From contig JAFYLE010000045.1 in the NCBI GenBank assembly GCA_017537265.1, forward strand, positions 1 to 36,113: a stretch of DNA of 36,113 nucleotides, read 5' to 3'. Position 1 is the first letter of the stretch. Each line of letters starts with the position of its first letter. A program made the position numbers and the translations under genes. The notes under the pieces were generated by a model. The model had not been told where the DNA came from. It searched no databases and saw only the letters and a program-made list of their open reading frames with translations. Below, in pieces: positions 8,565-16,258 of the stretch. The stretch comes from Clostridia bacterium. GTDB lineage: Bacteria > Bacillota > Clostridia > Oscillospirales > SIG627.

Positions 8565-8593
8565 ATTATAAAAGAAAAAACGCATTCTGACAA
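8565..8593 (-). promoter_or_regulatory. Promoter of the VOC gene
   Basis: On the minus strand, TTGTCA (8593-8588), a 17-bp spacer and TATAAT (8570-8565). A weaker plus-strand pair, TTGACA (8538-8543) and TACCAT (8561-8566) with 17 bp between, could drive the divergent LUD gene. Confidence 0.6.
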
Positions 8594-8604
8594 GGGAGGT
8601 TTTT

Positions 8605-9208
8605 ATGAATCTTTCCGCCGCGCTTGAATCCTTCGAGAAAAAAAGGCTACACCACGCGCTTCTTCAAAACCAAAGAAGAGGCCGTCGCCCATCTTTGCGC
8701 CGCCTTGAACGGCAAAAAGATCGGCTTCGGCGGCAGCGCCACGCTCCACGAGCTCGGTCTCTTCGAGGCCCTGAGCGAACACAATACCGTGCTGTGGCAC
8801 TGGCGCATCCCGCAGGGAGAAACCGCCGACGAACTCCGCCGCAAGGCCGCTCTTTGCCCCATCTACTTCACCTCGGCGAACGCCATCAGCGAGGACGGCA
8901 AGATCGTCAACATCGACGGCACGTCCAACCGCGTGGCCGCCTACCTCTACGGCAAGGAAAAAGTCTACTTTGTCTGCGGAACGAACAAACTCTGCCCCGA
9001 CGAAGAGAGCGCTGTGGCCCGCGCGCGAAACGTTGCCGCGCCGACAAACGCCGCGCGGCTCGGTCTGGACACCCCCTGCGCCAAGACGCTCTCCTGCCAC
9101 GATTGCAAGAGCAAGAGCCGCATCTGCCGCGCGCTCAACGTCCTGTGGGAAAAACCGACAGGCGCCGACATGGAACTGATCCTCATCGACGAAGCCCTCG
9201 GATATTAA
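8605..9208 (+). CDS. LUD-domain (LutC/YkgG-like) protein, frame broken near the 5' end
   Basis: The ATG at 8605 has a strong GGGAGG ribosome site, but its frame reads MNLSAALESFEKK and then leaves the homologous frame at seven A's (8638-8644). Removing one A joins it to GYTTRFFKTKEEAVAHL, giving a normal N-terminus. The rest is read in the +1 frame to the stop at 9208. Without the join, the only start in the main frame is a TTG at 8624 with no proper ribosome site (194 residues). LUD features are clear: KIGFGGSATLHELGL, IYFTSANAISEDGKIVNIDG, and a C-terminal SCHDCKSKSRICRA segment. LUD proteins of this type occur in lactate utilization systems; the role here is unassigned. The gene may be mutated, phase-variable, rescued by slippage on the A run, or carry a sequencing error. 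Confidence 0.8.
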
Positions 9209-9210
9209 AC

Positions 9211-9245
9211 AAAAAAACGGAGAGTGCCGTGCACTCTCCGTTTTT
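9211..9245. terminator. Bidirectional terminator between LUD and DivPAP genes
   Basis: Stem ACGGAGAGTGC (9217-9227) and GCACTCTCCGT (9231-9241), loop CGT, with T tracts on both strands. It serves convergent genes ending at 9208 and 9256. Confidence 0.9.
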
Positions 9246-9255
9246 GTACGTTCTT

Positions 9256-9717
9256 TTACACAAGGATCAAATTCATGACCACGGCGTTGAACGCGCCAAG
9301 GCACATGCCCGCAAAGACCTGCAAAGGGGTATGGCCGACGAGCATCTTGAGACGCACTTCCGGAAGATCTTCCTTGGTGATGCGCTCCAAAAGCTCGGAG
9401 ATCTCCTGCAGGAGGATCGCCTGCTTGCCCGTCTCCTGACGGACGCCCACGGCGTCACGGCAGACGACTACGGCAAAGACCGCGGCAAGCGCAAATTCAA
9501 ACGAGCCGCAACCGAGACGGAGCGCGGCAAGCAGTGCCAGCGAACAGACCGTCGCCGAATGGGCGGAGGGCATTCCCCCGTCGCCGAAAAGGCGCATGAG
9601 GTCAAGCTTCTTATTGAGAACCCCCTCAATGACGCACTTGATGACTTGTGCAAGCGCCCACGAAGAGACGGCAGTGATCAAAAAGGGGTTGGATACAAGC
9701 TCCAAGAGCCAATTCAT
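9256..9717 (-). CDS. DivPAP (DUF212) family membrane phosphatase-like protein
   Basis: A 153-residue integral membrane protein of the divergent PAP2 family. The conserved GDGGMPSAHSATV motif (near 45-57) resembles the PSGH-type loop of PAP2 phosphatases, and VGHTPLQVFAG near the C-terminus is the second family signature. Several hydrophobic helices are present (10-30, 52-90, 130-153). The activity is not established for the family; a lipid phosphatase is the usual guess. The ATG at 9717 has AAGGAG eight bases upstream. It follows the MFS gene by 66 bp and may also have its own promoter. Confidence 0.85.
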   Translation of the reverse strand: MNWLLELVSNPFLITAVSSWALAQVIKCVIEGVLNKKLDLMRLFGDGGMPSAHSATVCSLALLAALRLGCGSFEFALAAVFAVVVCRDAVGVRQETGKQAILLQEISELLERITKEDLPEVRLKMLVGHTPLQVFAGMCLGAFNAVVMNLILV

Positions 9718-9758
9718 ACAGAACTCCTTATCATTTACGGTAAGCGAACTTCCCCGCT

Positions 9759-9787
9759 ATTTTAACAGAAAACTCTCGCCTTTTCAA
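9759..9787 (-). promoter_or_regulatory. Possible promoter of the DivPAP gene
   Basis: On the minus strand, TTGAAA (9787-9782), 17 bp, TAAAAT (9764-9759). It overlaps the stop of the MFS gene, so the DivPAP gene may be read both from here and from upstream. Confidence 0.45.
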
Positions 9788-10953
9788 GTGCAATCTTTTC
9801 CTTTATCCGTTGCAAAGACGCTCTTCGGCAACACCAGAAGGAAAACAAGGAAGATGCCCGCGGCAAAAAACGGCAGAGCACCGATACCGAAAACAGAACT
9901 TACAAGCCCGAAGAGCGAAGGGGCGGAAATGATGCCCAAACTTGCCGCGGCAAGGAAGGAGCCCGTAAGGCTCTGCGACCTCTCCCGCCCGAAGATGACG
10001 GGGCAAAGGTGCATGAGATTCGGATAAACGGGTCCGAGCCCCGCGCCGATGAAGAAGAGCACGACGGCAGAGGACACGCCGGACAACGGCAAAAACAAAG
10101 CGGCGATGGCAAGCGCCACGACCGCCGAGCCGCCGAAAACCAAATACTTCGCACCGACTCTCTTTGCCAGAAGCCCCGCAACGAAACGCCCCGAGGCAAT
10201 GCCCGCGTAATAAAACGTCACGAGCAGGGCACCGAGCGAAGCAGAGAGGTCGTGCGCGCCGACAAGGTAGGTCGTGCCCCACGTGCCGACGGTAAACTCC
10301 AAGGCACAGGCAAACCCGAAGAGCACCCACGCGCCCTTGACACCGCGGGTCTTTGCCATTTCAAAAAAGCCCAAGGAAACAACCTTTTCCTCTTCGGCAC
10401 CCCGAACCGTTTTGCGCCAGAGCGGAAAGCTGAAGAGCAAGACGGCGGCGATCCCCGTTTGCAGAAGGCTGACCCAGCGAAAACCCGCACTCCACGTGCC
10501 AGCCGCAACAAGCGCGAAGGAAACGAGGGCGGGTGAGATCATGACCCCGATACCGTAGCAGGAGTGCAAAAAGTTCATTTGTCTGGCGCTGTAGTGCAGG
10601 GCGACGTATCCGTTGAGTCCGGAGTCCACCGCACCGGATCCGAGACCGAGCGGGATGCACAAGAGGAGCATCGGCACAAAGCTCTCGGTAAAAGACATGC
10701 AAAAGAGCACGAGCGCGGTCAAAAAAGCCGAGAAGACCGTCACACGGTACGTTCCAAAGCGCGAAAGCAGCCTGCCCGAAAAGAGGCTGGAGACAAAGGT
10801 GCCGCACGTACAGACGACGGGAATGACCCCGCCCCACGCGCTGTCCACGCCGAATTCGGGAAAAACGGCGGGCCAAGACGCACCGAACAGCGAATCCGGC
10901 ACGCCGATGGAGACGAACCCCACGTAGATGATCAAAAGCAAAAGTGTCGCCAC
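9784..10953 (-). CDS. MFS transporter, FucP/sugar-permease-like
   Basis: A 389-residue major facilitator protein with about twelve hydrophobic segments. The first is followed by GVPDSLFGASWPAV, and RLLSRFGTYRVT is the loop 2-3 motif. GSGAVDSGLNGYVALHYSARQMNFLHSCYGIG resembles the FucP-like branch (substrate site between TM4 and TM5). The central loop (about 185-200) is charged. The start is GTG at 10953 with AGGTAGGA upstream. Substrate cannot be told; sugar or related small molecule is likely from the subfamily. It has its own promoter. Confidence 0.85.
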   Translation of the reverse strand: MATLLLLIIYVGFVSIGVPDSLFGASWPAVFPEFGVDSAWGGVIPVVCTCGTFVSSLFSGRLLSRFGTYRVTVFSAFLTALVLFCMSFTESFVPMLLLCIPLGLGSGAVDSGLNGYVALHYSARQMNFLHSCYGIGVMISPALVSFALVAAGTWSAGFRWVSLLQTGIAAVLLFSFPLWRKTVRGAEEEKVVSLGFFEMAKTRGVKGAWVLFGFACALEFTVGTWGTTYLVGAHDLSASLGALLVTFYYAGIASGRFVAGLLAKRVGAKYLVFGGSAVVALAIAALFLPLSGVSSAVVLFFIGAGLGPVYPNLMHLCPVIFGRERSQSLTGSFLAAASLGIISAPSLFGLVSSVFGIGALPFFAAGIFLVFLLVLPKSVFATDKGKDCT

Positions 10954-10988
10954 GAAAGTCCTACCTTTATTTTCACAAAACTGCCAAA

Positions 10989-11017
10989 ATCTTACCGCAA
11001 ACGCGGCGCTTTGTCAA
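10989..11017 (-). promoter_or_regulatory. Promoter of the MFS transporter gene
   Basis: On the minus strand, TTGACA (11017-11012), 17 bp, TAAGAT (10994-10989). Confidence 0.65.
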
Positions 11018-11063
11018 GAAAACACGCCCCACCCCGCTCGTCTTCTCCGCCAAAAGAGCACAA

Positions 11064-11091
11064 AAAAAGCACCGCCGACGCGGTGCTTTTT
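11064..11091 (-). terminator. Terminator of purC
   Basis: GCACCGC / GCGGTGC stem (11069-11075, 11080-11086) extended by A/T pairs, with a T tract on the minus strand, 12 nt past the purC stop. Confidence 0.85.
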
Positions 11092-11102
11092 GATTTGGTA
11101 TC

Positions 11103-11798
11103 TTACAGGCCGAGTTTTGCAAAGAGCATGTTGGAGCAGTCAAGCTGGTTGGGGATGTTGCCCGCTTCATCCTTGACGCGCCAGATGTCGGGGGTGATCT
11201 CATCCGCGACGAAGATCTTGCCACCCTCGTCGTAGCCGACCTCGATCTTGAAGTCGATGAGGGTCAAATTCAGCGCAGCAAGCTCTTTCTTAAGCACTTC
11301 GCCGACCTTGAGGACGATGTTCTGCGCCTCGGCGTACTGGCCTTCCTTAAGGATGCCCTTCATGAGGCAAATACGCTCGGAGATGAGCGGGTCGCCCTGT
11401 TCGTCGTCCTTGAGCGTGACCTCGGCGTACGGCGGATCAAAGGGAATGCCCTCCGGCAGGGTGAAGCGACGGCACATACTGCCCGCGGTGAAGTAACGCA
11501 CGACGAACTCAAGCTTGGGTACGGTGAGGTTACGCACCTTCATCAGACCCGCGTCAACGTCACAGCCGAGGTAATGGGTGGGAATGCCGTTTTTCTCCAT
11601 GAGTTCAAAGAAGTACTTGGAGATGGCAAGTCCGACTTTGCCCTTGCCTTCCACGGAGCCGCCGACGGTGTTGGAACCCGGGTCGAACACGCCGTTTTCC
11701 CCGGTCATGCTGTCCTTGAAGAACAGATGCACGACGCCCGTCTCTTCGTCCAGAACCACGTTCTTGGTCTTGCCGGTGTACAAAACTTTCATAGCCAT
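11103..11798 (-). CDS. purC: Phosphoribosylaminoimidazole-succinocarboxamide synthase (SAICAR synthetase)
   Basis: PurC joins CAIR and aspartate with ATP in purine synthesis. Family motifs are complete: YTGKTKNV near the N-terminus (ATP loop), NTVGGSVEGKGKVGLAISKYFFELM, PTHYLG, EFVVRYFTAGSMCRR, and LIDFKIEVGYD with VADEITPD near the C-terminus (Mg/ATP site). The length of 231 fits bacterial PurC (~235). The ATG at 11798 has AGGAG seven bases upstream; the next ATG (11792) is the alternative. It is a single gene with its own promoter and terminator; guaA, another purine gene, lies in the same window but is not linked. Confidence 0.96.
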   Translation of the reverse strand: MAMKVLYTGKTKNVVLDEETGVVHLFFKDSMTGENGVFDPGSNTVGGSVEGKGKVGLAISKYFFELMEKNGIPTHYLGCDVDAGLMKVRNLTVPKLEFVVRYFTAGSMCRRFTLPEGIPFDPPYAEVTLKDDEQGDPLISERICLMKGILKEGQYAEAQNIVLKVGEVLKKELAALNLTLIDFKIEVGYDEGGKIFVADEITPDIWRVKDEAGNIPNQLDCSNMLFAKLGL

Positions 11799-11835
11799 AT
11801 AGTTTCTCCTAAAACGGTAGAATCACGATAGAAAA

Positions 11836-11864
11836 ATTATAAATGCTTTTTTGCTATTTTTCAA
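11836..11864 (-). promoter_or_regulatory. Promoter of purC
   Basis: On the minus strand, TTGAAA (11864-11859), 17 bp, TATAAT (11841-11836). No purine riboswitch or PurR box could be recognised in the 38-nt leader. Confidence 0.65.
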
Positions 11865-11893
11865 GAGTTTTTGCAAGAAAAACGCGTTTTTCC

Positions 11894-12583
11894 TCAAAGT
11901 CCGACGCTCGTCGTCTCACGGCGGGAGAGGAATACCTCCAAATTGCCGTTGCGGGCACGAACGGCATCGATGAGCGCCTTTTCGCTCGCGTCCTTCTTCA
12001 TGGTCACGTCATAGGTCAGGCGGAACATGCTGCCGAGGTTCACGGTCTTGACCTGCACGAGTTCCGCCTCGGTCGCAAATTCACCGAGCACCTCTTCAAA
12101 TACGCCCGTATAGTCAAGATCCTCCGGCACGGTAATGCGCAGGGTGCGGTACTTGACGGAGTTTTTCTTCTCCCCGAGATCCAGGAAATTGCAGACGATG
12201 AACGCCGCGCAAAGCACGAGCGTAAACAGCACGCCGTAAGCAAGGTAACCCATGCCGACGATGAGGCCCGCACCCATAGCGAGAAAGATCGCCACGATCT
12301 CCTTGGCGGTCCCCGGCACGGAGCGGAAGCGCACGAGGCTGAACGCGCCTGCCACCGCAACGCCTGCGCCGATATTGCCGTTGACCATCATGATGACCAC
12401 GGCGACCACGGCGGGAAGCAGCATGAGGGTGACCACGAAACTCTTGGTGTAGCGAGTCTTCACCATGTAAGAAAGCCCCATGAGCACGCCGATGACGAGC
12501 GCCGCTCCGACGCAGAGCAAAAACTTCTCCGGAGAAATGAGGGCGGTGAATTCGTTGTCAAACAAACCCTTGAATAAATCCAT
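11894..12583 (-). CDS. DUF4956 membrane protein of the CotH-VTC cluster
   Basis: A 229-residue protein with about four transmembrane helices in the first 130 residues, then a soluble ferredoxin-like C-terminal domain ('KYRTLRITVPEDLDYTGVF'). The family signature GAFSLVRFRSVPG is intact near 85-97. DUF4956 proteins have no proven activity, but the genes commonly accompany VTC-domain polyphosphate polymerases and CotH kinases, as here. The ATG at 12583 lies one base after the VTC stop, so translation is coupled; a GTG at 12595 is an unlikely alternative because the ribosome site touches it. No strong terminator was seen after it, only an AAAAACGCGTTTTT palindrome (11878-11891). Confidence 0.88.
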   Translation of the reverse strand: MDLFKGLFDNEFTALISPEKFLLCVGAALVIGVLMGLSYMVKTRYTKSFVVTLMLLPAVVAVVIMMVNGNIGAGVAVAGAFSLVRFRSVPGTAKEIVAIFLAMGAGLIVGMGYLAYGVLFTLVLCAAFIVCNFLDLGEKKNSVKYRTLRITVPEDLDYTGVFEEVLGEFATEAELVQVKTVNLGSMFRLTYDVTMKKDASEKALIDAVRARNGNLEVFLSRRETTSVGL

Positions 12584-12584
12584 T

Positions 12585-13298
12585 TTAATTTGCACCTTTC
12601 ACAGAAAAATTGGGGTAGATCAATTTCGTATATGCCGCACCGTATTTGGAAAACGGCGTTTTATAAATCTTCTCGCGCGAGAGCACGTCACACAGCCACA
12701 GCGGGATCGCACCGAAGGTCTTGATCTCCATCAGGCACCGTCCCTCCTCCAAAAGCGCACTCCCCCACGCCTCGCCGCCGAGGGTGAGTTCCTCCGTCCT
12801 TGCACGAATGGCCGTGTCAAAGGTGATGCGAAGTCCGTCTTGCGACTTTGCCTCGTAGGCCTCGCGGTCGTAAGCGAGAAAGACCTTGGGAGAAAGCGGC
12901 GCGTAGTGCGAGGCAAAGTAAGAGATCTCCTGCGCGATCTGTCCTCCGTCGGGCGCATCGCCCTTGCCGGAAAGCCACGCCAGGGCTTCTTCCTGCGGCA
13001 AAACGAGGCGACGTTTGTACACGACGGAGTCATACTTGCGCTTGATCTCCGCAAACACCCCCTCTCCCTCCTGCACGGGACGGTAGGAGCGCAGACGCAG
13101 TTTTTCCTTGAACACGGGTTTTTCCAGACTGCGGCGAATGAGGTAATACGTCTCGGTGTCAAAGTAGAGGTTGCGAATGGTGGTCTTGCCGTAAACGTCG
13201 GGACGCACGTAGCCTTCCATTGCCTCAAGCACCGCCGCTTTTTGCGCGTCTGTCAAGAGGTATTTGAGTTCAAAGCGTTTGAACACACTCTGATACAT
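12585..13298 (-). CDS. VTC-domain polyphosphate polymerase-like protein
   Basis: A 237-residue single VTC domain of the triphosphate-tunnel metalloenzyme fold. The basic and acidic tunnel residues are recognisable: RFELKY (8-13), IRNLYFDT (41-48), KEKLRLRSY (63-71), EIKRK (about 83-87), AYDREAYE, and LMEIK plus SKYGAAYTKL at the C-terminus. Yeast Vtc4 makes polyphosphate from ATP; bacterial relatives in CotH clusters have not been assigned with certainty. The ATG at 13298 has AAAGG six bases upstream; a GTG at 13322 overlapping the CotH stop (GTGA) is the alternative start. Confidence 0.9.
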   Translation of the reverse strand: MYQSVFKRFELKYLLTDAQKAAVLEAMEGYVRPDVYGKTTIRNLYFDTETYYLIRRSLEKPVFKEKLRLRSYRPVQEGEGVFAEIKRKYDSVVYKRRLVLPQEEALAWLSGKGDAPDGGQIAQEISYFASHYAPLSPKVFLAYDREAYEAKSQDGLRITFDTAIRARTEELTLGGEAWGSALLEEGRCLMEIKTFGAIPLWLCDVLSREKIYKTPFSKYGAAYTKLIYPNFSVKGAN

Positions 13299-13318
13299 GG
13301 CGTCCCTTTCCGACTTTC

Positions 13319-15286
13319 TCACAGAGCGGAAAGTCTCTTGTCAAGATAATGATAACGTTGGTCGATGAAGTCGCGAAGATAGACGATCTGCGACTCGTAG
13401 GTCGGGTACTTTTCGGGGTCCACGCTCGCCACGCCGACGCGTTTTGAGAGAATGTCCCATTTTTTGAAGTTCTCTTCCTGACTGCCCTCGAGCAGGGCGG
13501 CGTAATGATCCACCGCAAAAAGCGCGGTTTCGTAAAGGTCGTCTTTCACCTCGTTCCAGCGCGCCTTGAGACGACTTTGAAACGCCGGATATTCAATGAG
13601 GTAATCCATCCAGTTTTCGGTAATGTACTGATACGTTGACTCCGTAGTGCAAAAACCGTCGTAGCCCGCAAGATCCCCCAAGTGGTTGCCAAAGGCCATA
13701 TCGAAGTCCCACACGGGGCCGAGTTTCAGTTTGCCGCCTTGATTCTTGTAAAGATAGCAACTGCGATAGAAGGACGACTCCGTGTTGAACGTAAACTCGT
13801 TGATGATAAACCAATCCACCCAGGAATCGAGGTCAATGTACTCCTCCCAGCCGTCGTTTGCCACCACGGCCTCTTCCATCTTCAAAATATAGTTTTTGAC
13901 GTAAAGAAATTCCGGCGTGTTGGCGCGGGTGATCTTCGGCTCCTTCACAAAGATGCGCAGCACCATGGAGGTGTCGAAATAGTCGCGGTTGTAAACGTTC
14001 TCCTCATCGAAGTCCCAACCGATCTCCAGCAAAAAGCCGATGTCTGCCTTGCCCGTGGAGGAGAGCGTCGTCTCTCCCAAAGAGAGTCGGCCCGTGCCGT
14101 CCTCGATCTTGTCGGCAAACGTATAAACACCCATATACTCCCCATTGACGTACAGGTGCACGGGAACGTGCGTGGGCGTGTACTCCAAGCCCGAGAGACT
14201 CTGCGCCATGGTGTGTGCGACGCAGTTGCGGATCAGGCTCTTGTCCGTGTAGTTGGAGGCAAGCACCCAGTCGCGGTTTTTCTCCATGCCGAAAAGCTCT
14301 GCCCCTTGAGCGAGCTTCAGGCGGTACGCCTTTTTGGGGAACATGTTCCACGAGGCGTTGCCGCGGCCGCGCACTTCAGTCTCGTAAGAGACGCCGTCAA
14401 CGGTCAGCGTCGCGCGAAGATAGGTGTTCTTTTCCACGATGGGCGCGCCGCCCTCGGTGTCGATCTCCACCACGCTCAAGCGGTAGTTCAAACGGTCGGA
14501 AAACACGAGACACGTGCGCGTCTGCTCGCCGTTTCGAAGCGTCAGCGTATTCGTCGCGCCCGGGTCAAGCGCGCCTTGGTAAAGCACCGCGCCGTCCTCG
14601 GCGTAAAGGGCAACACAAGCGCCCTCCAAAGAGGACTCGGAAAGATGCATGGGCAGGTTGATCTGACAGACGTTTGCGTATGCATAAAGCGTGGCGTCCT
14701 CGACGCTCTTGCCGTTCTTAAGCGTCACCTGCACGCGGCAGGCACGGGCGGAGAGCGAACCGCCGAGCAAGCCCTCGGGCTTTGCCCCGTTTACGGTTGC
14801 CACGTTGTAATACATGGAAAGCTCTGCGGAGCCGATGCGCGTCCCCTCCTCCAAAACGAGGGCGGCATTCGGTGCATCCACGGTGAAGACACCGGCAGAA
14901 AGAAAGTCCAAGCTTGCAGAGGCGACGGAAATTTCCCCCTCGTCCTCCGTTACGATGCGCAAAGCCCCCTCCCACGCACACTCGGCGGGCGCGTAAAGAA
15001 CGCGAACGGGACGGGAGACTTCCAAAACAAAGTTTTCGGGGATCACAAAGGACTCGGTGATGCAAACCGTCGGGCGTGCCTCACTTTTGAAAAACTCACT
15101 TGAGTTTAAGATATTCGTAAGCTCATAAAATGATGCGGCGTAAAAGACGCCCTCCTCTTCCTCGTCGGGCAGGTCTTCAAGCTCGGGCAAATCGGGCGCA
15201 GAAACACCCTCCTGAGGCGCACTCGCGCCGCAGGAGACGAGACAAAACAGTACAAGCAAAAGACAGAAAACTTGTCGAAGTTCCAT
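13319..15286 (-). CDS. CotH-family secreted lipoprotein kinase
   Basis: A 655-residue lipoprotein: hydrophobic signal ending in the lipobox LVSC (C19), followed by an acidic linker (to about 47). Residues 50-290 form a beta-rich region of unknown function. The CotH kinase domain spans about 295-610, with RGRGNASW (306-313), basic FPKKAYRLKL, NRDWVLASNYTDKSLIRN (337-354) and the metal-binding WDFDMAFGN (526-534). Bacillus CotH phosphorylates spore-coat proteins with ATP. This copy would be anchored outside the membrane, where ATP is scarce, so donor and target are open questions. It has GGGAGGG before the ATG and leads an operon with the VTC and DUF4956 genes. Confidence 0.9.
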   Translation of the reverse strand: MELRQVFCLLLVLFCLVSCGASAPQEGVSAPDLPELEDLPDEEEEGVFYAASFYELTNILNSSEFFKSEARPTVCITESFVIPENFVLEVSRPVRVLYAPAECAWEGALRIVTEDEGEISVASASLDFLSAGVFTVDAPNAALVLEEGTRIGSAELSMYYNVATVNGAKPEGLLGGSLSARACRVQVTLKNGKSVEDATLYAYANVCQINLPMHLSESSLEGACVALYAEDGAVLYQGALDPGATNTLTLRNGEQTRTCLVFSDRLNYRLSVVEIDTEGGAPIVEKNTYLRATLTVDGVSYETEVRGRGNASWNMFPKKAYRLKLAQGAELFGMEKNRDWVLASNYTDKSLIRNCVAHTMAQSLSGLEYTPTHVPVHLYVNGEYMGVYTFADKIEDGTGRLSLGETTLSSTGKADIGFLLEIGWDFDEENVYNRDYFDTSMVLRIFVKEPKITRANTPEFLYVKNYILKMEEAVVANDGWEEYIDLDSWVDWFIINEFTFNTESSFYRSCYLYKNQGGKLKLGPVWDFDMAFGNHLGDLAGYDGFCTTESTYQYITENWMDYLIEYPAFQSRLKARWNEVKDDLYETALFAVDHYAALLEGSQEENFKKWDILSKRVGVASVDPEKYPTYESQIVYLRDFIDQRYHYLDKRLSAL

Positions 15287-15307
15287 AACGCCCTCCCAAT
15301 CGATAAG

Positions 15308-15336
15308 ATTATACCAAATTCGCGCCCATTAAGCAA
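15308..15336 (-). promoter_or_regulatory. Promoter of the CotH-VTC-DUF4956 operon
   Basis: On the minus strand, TTGCTT (15336-15331), 17 bp, TATAAT (15313-15308). It has the same hexamers and spacing as the SDR promoter at 16192-16220. Confidence 0.6.
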
Positions 15337-15340
15337 CACA

Positions 15341-15373
15341 AAAAAAGCACCCCCTCTTTTGGGGGGTGCTTTT
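15341..15373 (-). terminator. Terminator of the SDR gene
   Basis: AAAAGCACCCC / GGGGTGCTTTT stem with T-rich loop, followed by a T tract on the minus strand, just after the stop at 15385. Confidence 0.88.
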
Positions 15374-15384
15374 CGCTTGGCTGT

Positions 15385-16143
15385 TTAAAACGCGGTCCAG
15401 CCGCCGTCCACGGGCAGAATGGCGCCGCTGATGTACGAGGAATCGTCCGAGGCGAGGAAGAGCGCCGCGTTTGCAATGTCGCTCGTGCTGCCGGGCGCGG
15501 GCGCGAGTGCCTGCACGGGCTTAACGCGGGCAAAACCGTCCATGTTGGGCATGCCCATGGAAGTTGCGATCTCCGTGGAGATGCCGCCGGGGGCGATGAC
15601 GTTTGCGCGGATGCCCTCCTTCATGTAAGTGTAGGCAACGTGACGGGAGTAGGCGTTGACCGCGGCCTTGGAAGCGCAGTAAACGGCGCCCGCAGCCTGA
15701 TGCATGCTGCCGACGGAGGAGACGGTGATGATGTTGCCCCCGCTTTTCTGTTCCAAAAACACCTGACAGGCCTTGCGCATGGAGCAAAGAGGGCCGTACA
15801 CGTTGATACCCATGACGTAATCGTACTTTTCGTCCGTGACGTCTGCCATGGCCGCCATATCGTCCATAACGCCCGCGTTGTTAACGAGCACGTCAAGCTT
15901 GCCGAACTCTTTCACGGCAAGGTCGATCATAGCCTCGTTGTCCTCGCGGCGGGACACGTCACCGGTGAAGACGACGAGCTTGCCGGGGGCATCCTTCAAA
16001 GACTCTTTGAGCGCGGCGAGACGCTCTGCACGGCGGGCGACCGCCACCACGTTCGCACCCTCACGGACGAAGAGTTCCACGATGTGTTTGCCCATACCGG
16101 CGGAAGCACCCGTAACGACGACGGATTTGTTTTCAAGTTTCAT
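15385..16143 (-). CDS. Short-chain dehydrogenase/reductase (SDR)
   Basis: A classical SDR of 252 residues. The nucleotide motif TGASAGMG is at 11-18, NNAGVM near 87-92, the catalytic serine in the TVSSVGSMH stretch, and the YxxxK motif is YCASK. The C-terminal PGGISTEIATS is the usual substrate-loop region. The 'VAVARRAERL' segment after beta-2 has Arg residues, consistent with NADP(H) use but not decisive. Best matches by motif are 3-oxoacyl-ACP reductase or glucose dehydrogenase-like members; substrate unknown. AGGAGG lies eight bases before the ATG. It is a single-gene unit with its own promoter and terminator. Confidence 0.88.
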   Translation of the reverse strand: MKLENKSVVVTGASAGMGKHIVELFVREGANVVAVARRAERLAALKESLKDAPGKLVVFTGDVSRREDNEAMIDLAVKEFGKLDVLVNNAGVMDDMAAMADVTDEKYDYVMGINVYGPLCSMRKACQVFLEQKSGGNIITVSSVGSMHQAAGAVYCASKAAVNAYSRHVAYTYMKEGIRANVIAPGGISTEIATSMGMPNMDGFARVKPVQALAPAPGSTSDIANAALFLASDDSSYISGAILPVDGGWTAF

Positions 16144-16191
16144 GCGTAAATCCTCCTAAAAACGTAAATGATCTTGGTTTCATTGCCTTTT

Positions 16192-16220
16192 ATTATACCA
16201 AAGCGGCACTCCAAAAGCAA
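16192..16220 (-). promoter_or_regulatory. Promoter of the SDR gene
   Basis: On the minus strand, TTGCTT (16220-16215), 17 bp, TATAAT (16197-16192). Confidence 0.6.
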
Positions 16221-16223
16221 CAA

Positions 16224-16258
16224 AAAAGGAAAACGCCCCGTTCTGCGGGGCGTTTTTT
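16224..16258 (-). terminator. Terminator of the GH3-ECF operon
   Basis: AAAACGCCCCG / CGGGGCGTTTT stem (16230-16240, 16246-16256), which begins at the ECF stop codon itself, then CCTTTTTTG on the minus strand. Confidence 0.88.

Noticed and set aside
8624-9208. LUD gene starting normally at TTG 8624
   Set aside because: No ribosome site fits this TTG, and the upstream ATG at 8605 has an excellent one and encodes the missing family N-terminus once one A is removed.
8605-9765. 386-codon plus-strand frame starting at the good ribosome site
   Set aside because: After 13 correct residues it reads the wrong frame of the LUD gene, then antisense to the DivPAP gene. The terminator at 9211-9245 lies inside it.
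13682-15103. 473-codon plus-strand frame opposite the CotH gene
   Set aside because: Antisense artefact; the minus-strand frame has lipobox, CotH motifs and ribosome site.
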